From an uncultured Mucispirillum sp. (GTDB lineage: Bacteria > Chrysiogenota > Deferribacteres > Deferribacterales > Mucispirillaceae), in the NCBI GenBank assembly GCA_944324495.1, contig CALUWN010000004.1, positions 1 through 64,000 of the forward strand: 64,000 bases of DNA, in the 5' to 3' direction. The notes under the pieces were generated by a model. That model had not been told where the DNA came from. It saw nothing but the letters and a program-made list of their open reading frames with translations, and did no database searches. Shown here one piece after another: positions 63,234 through 64,000 of the stretch; position 1 is the first letter of the stretch; every line of letters starts with the position of its first letter. The position numbers were made by a program, and so were the translations under genes.

Positions 63234-64000
63234 ATGAACGAAAACGGTAGTCCTTACGCTCAAAAAGAGCAAAACATTCTATCTGCCTTAGGTTCTAACT
63301 TTTTAGGCAGAGCTCCAAGATGGTATAAAATATTAATACTATCTTACCTTATCATTAACCCTATTTTATTTGCTATTAACCCATTTGTAGCAGGCTGGGT
63401 GCTTATGGCAGAATTTATTTCTACATTGGCCTTAGCTTTAGTATGCTATCCCCTTCCTTCAGGTGGTTTATTAGCTATTGAAGCAGTCGTTATTGGTATG
63501 ACTAATGCAGCACATGTATATGACCATGTGAAAGATAACTTCCCAGTATTATTATTACTTATGTTTATGGTAGCAGGTATATTCTTTATGAAAGAACTGT
63601 TACTCTTTATATTTACTCGTCTTTTAGTATCTGTACGCTCTAAAATATTATTATCTTTAATATTTGCATTTTTAGGCGCATTTTTATCTGCATTTTTAGA
63701 TGCTTTAACAGTTGTTGCTGTTGTTATTACAGTTGCTTACGGATTTTACGGCATCTACCATAAATATGCATCATCTAAAGGTGAAAAACAAGCCAAATCA
63801 ATTAAAGATGATGATGATATTGATGAACAGGATAAAAAAGATTTAGAAAACTTCCGTGGTTTTTTAAGAAATTTAATGATGCACGCTGCTGTTGGTACTG
63901 CTTTAGGTGGTGCTTTAACTCTTGTTGGTGAACCACAAAACTTAATTATCGGCAAACAAATGGGCTGGGATTTTATTGAGTTTTTTAAACAATGCTCACC
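63234..64000 (+). CDS. nhaB: Na+/H+ antiporter NhaB (5' part, cut by the window end)
   Basis: The frame is open from ATG 63234 (GGGAG seven to eight bases upstream) to the last base. The visible 255 residues start [20 protein letters not shown] and include [11 protein letters not shown], characteristic of NhaB. Several hydrophobic helices follow ([64 protein letters not shown]), as does [16 protein letters not shown], the conserved ion-translocation region. It exports sodium in exchange for protons at the inner membrane. About half of the usual length of 500 or more residues is present. Confidence 0.92.
   Translation, partial: MNENGSPYAQKEQNILSALGSNFLGRAPRWYKILILSYLIINPILFAINPFVAGWVLMAEFISTLALALVCYPLPSGGLLAIEAVVIGMTNAAHVYDHVKDNFPVLLLLMFMVAGIFFMKELLLFIFTRLLVSVRSKILLSLIFAFLGAFLSAFLDALTVVAVVITVAYGFYGIYHKYASSKGEKQAKSIKDDDDIDEQDKKDLENFRGFLRNLMMHAAVGTALGGALTLVGEPQNLIIGKQMGWDFIEFFKQCS

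Overview
The window is an AT-rich (visibly about 30% G+C) chromosomal segment of a Gram-negative, probably anaerobic and gut-associated bacterium. Evidence for this: a TonB-family protein, an NhaB antiporter, lipoproteins with lipoboxes, a fused 2-hydroxyacyl-CoA dehydratase activase, a succinyl-CoA:acetate-type CoA-transferase, a siroheme-route heme enzyme (AhbD type), a PPi-type phosphofructokinase and a stray flagellar rod protein. Gene content and base composition fit a host-associated member of the Deferribacterota, such as a Mucispirillum relative. That placement is an inference from memory of the families, not from a search.

Layout. 1-8.5 kb: an AAA15-type ATPase at the edge, the 1.4 kb-residue dehydratase activase, and three unrecognised proteins. 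8.6-14.2 kb: two converging metal modules. On the plus strand lies a three-gene P1B-ATPase module with a palindrome over its -35 box. On the minus strand lies a copper module, copA (with a CopZ-like domain fused at its C-terminus and its own internal ribosome site) followed by csoR, behind a clear promoter and CsoR-like operator. 14.4-18.3 kb: a complete potABCD polyamine importer operon. 18.4-21.7 kb: an accessory cassette holding an RCC1-repeat lipoprotein and a PD-(D/E)XK nuclease-like protein. It is flanked by two copies of the potD 3' end plus terminator, and its promoter has a C9 tract between a perfect -35 and a perfect -10. This is the most interesting part of the window. 21.7-24.4 kb: a membrane-anchored protein with a G8 tract at its ribosome site, an HD hydrolase, HU and asd.

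24.5-33.1 kb: tRNA-Arg(CCG), then a minus-strand operon PHP phosphoesterase - TPR-like membrane protein - DUF502 protein (frameshifted) - aroE, then the aspartate-family operon hom - apgM-like - lysC - cimA. With asd nearby, these supply threonine, isoleucine (citramalate route) and lysine/methionine precursors. The apgM-like gene may be the missing homoserine kinase. 33.3-40 kb: beta-carbonic anhydrase, the operon queC - yqeY - cvpA - mutS2, phosphofructokinase, and a methyltransferase. 40-50.9 kb: DUF1349, flagellar rod protein, acyl-CoA ligase, an unknown, then mltG - ppx - DUF445, a SHOCT-like peptide, tex and an inositol monophosphatase.

50.9-56.3 kb: ZapE-like ATPase, yaaA, CoA-transferase, AhbD-like radical SAM enzyme and TonB. 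56.4-60.9 kb: a compact heat-shock operon hsp20 - dnaJ - hspR - clpB behind a HAIR-like operator, so the repressor is encoded inside its own regulon. 61.1-64 kb: two unrecognised envelope proteins and the 5' part of nhaB, cut by the window end.
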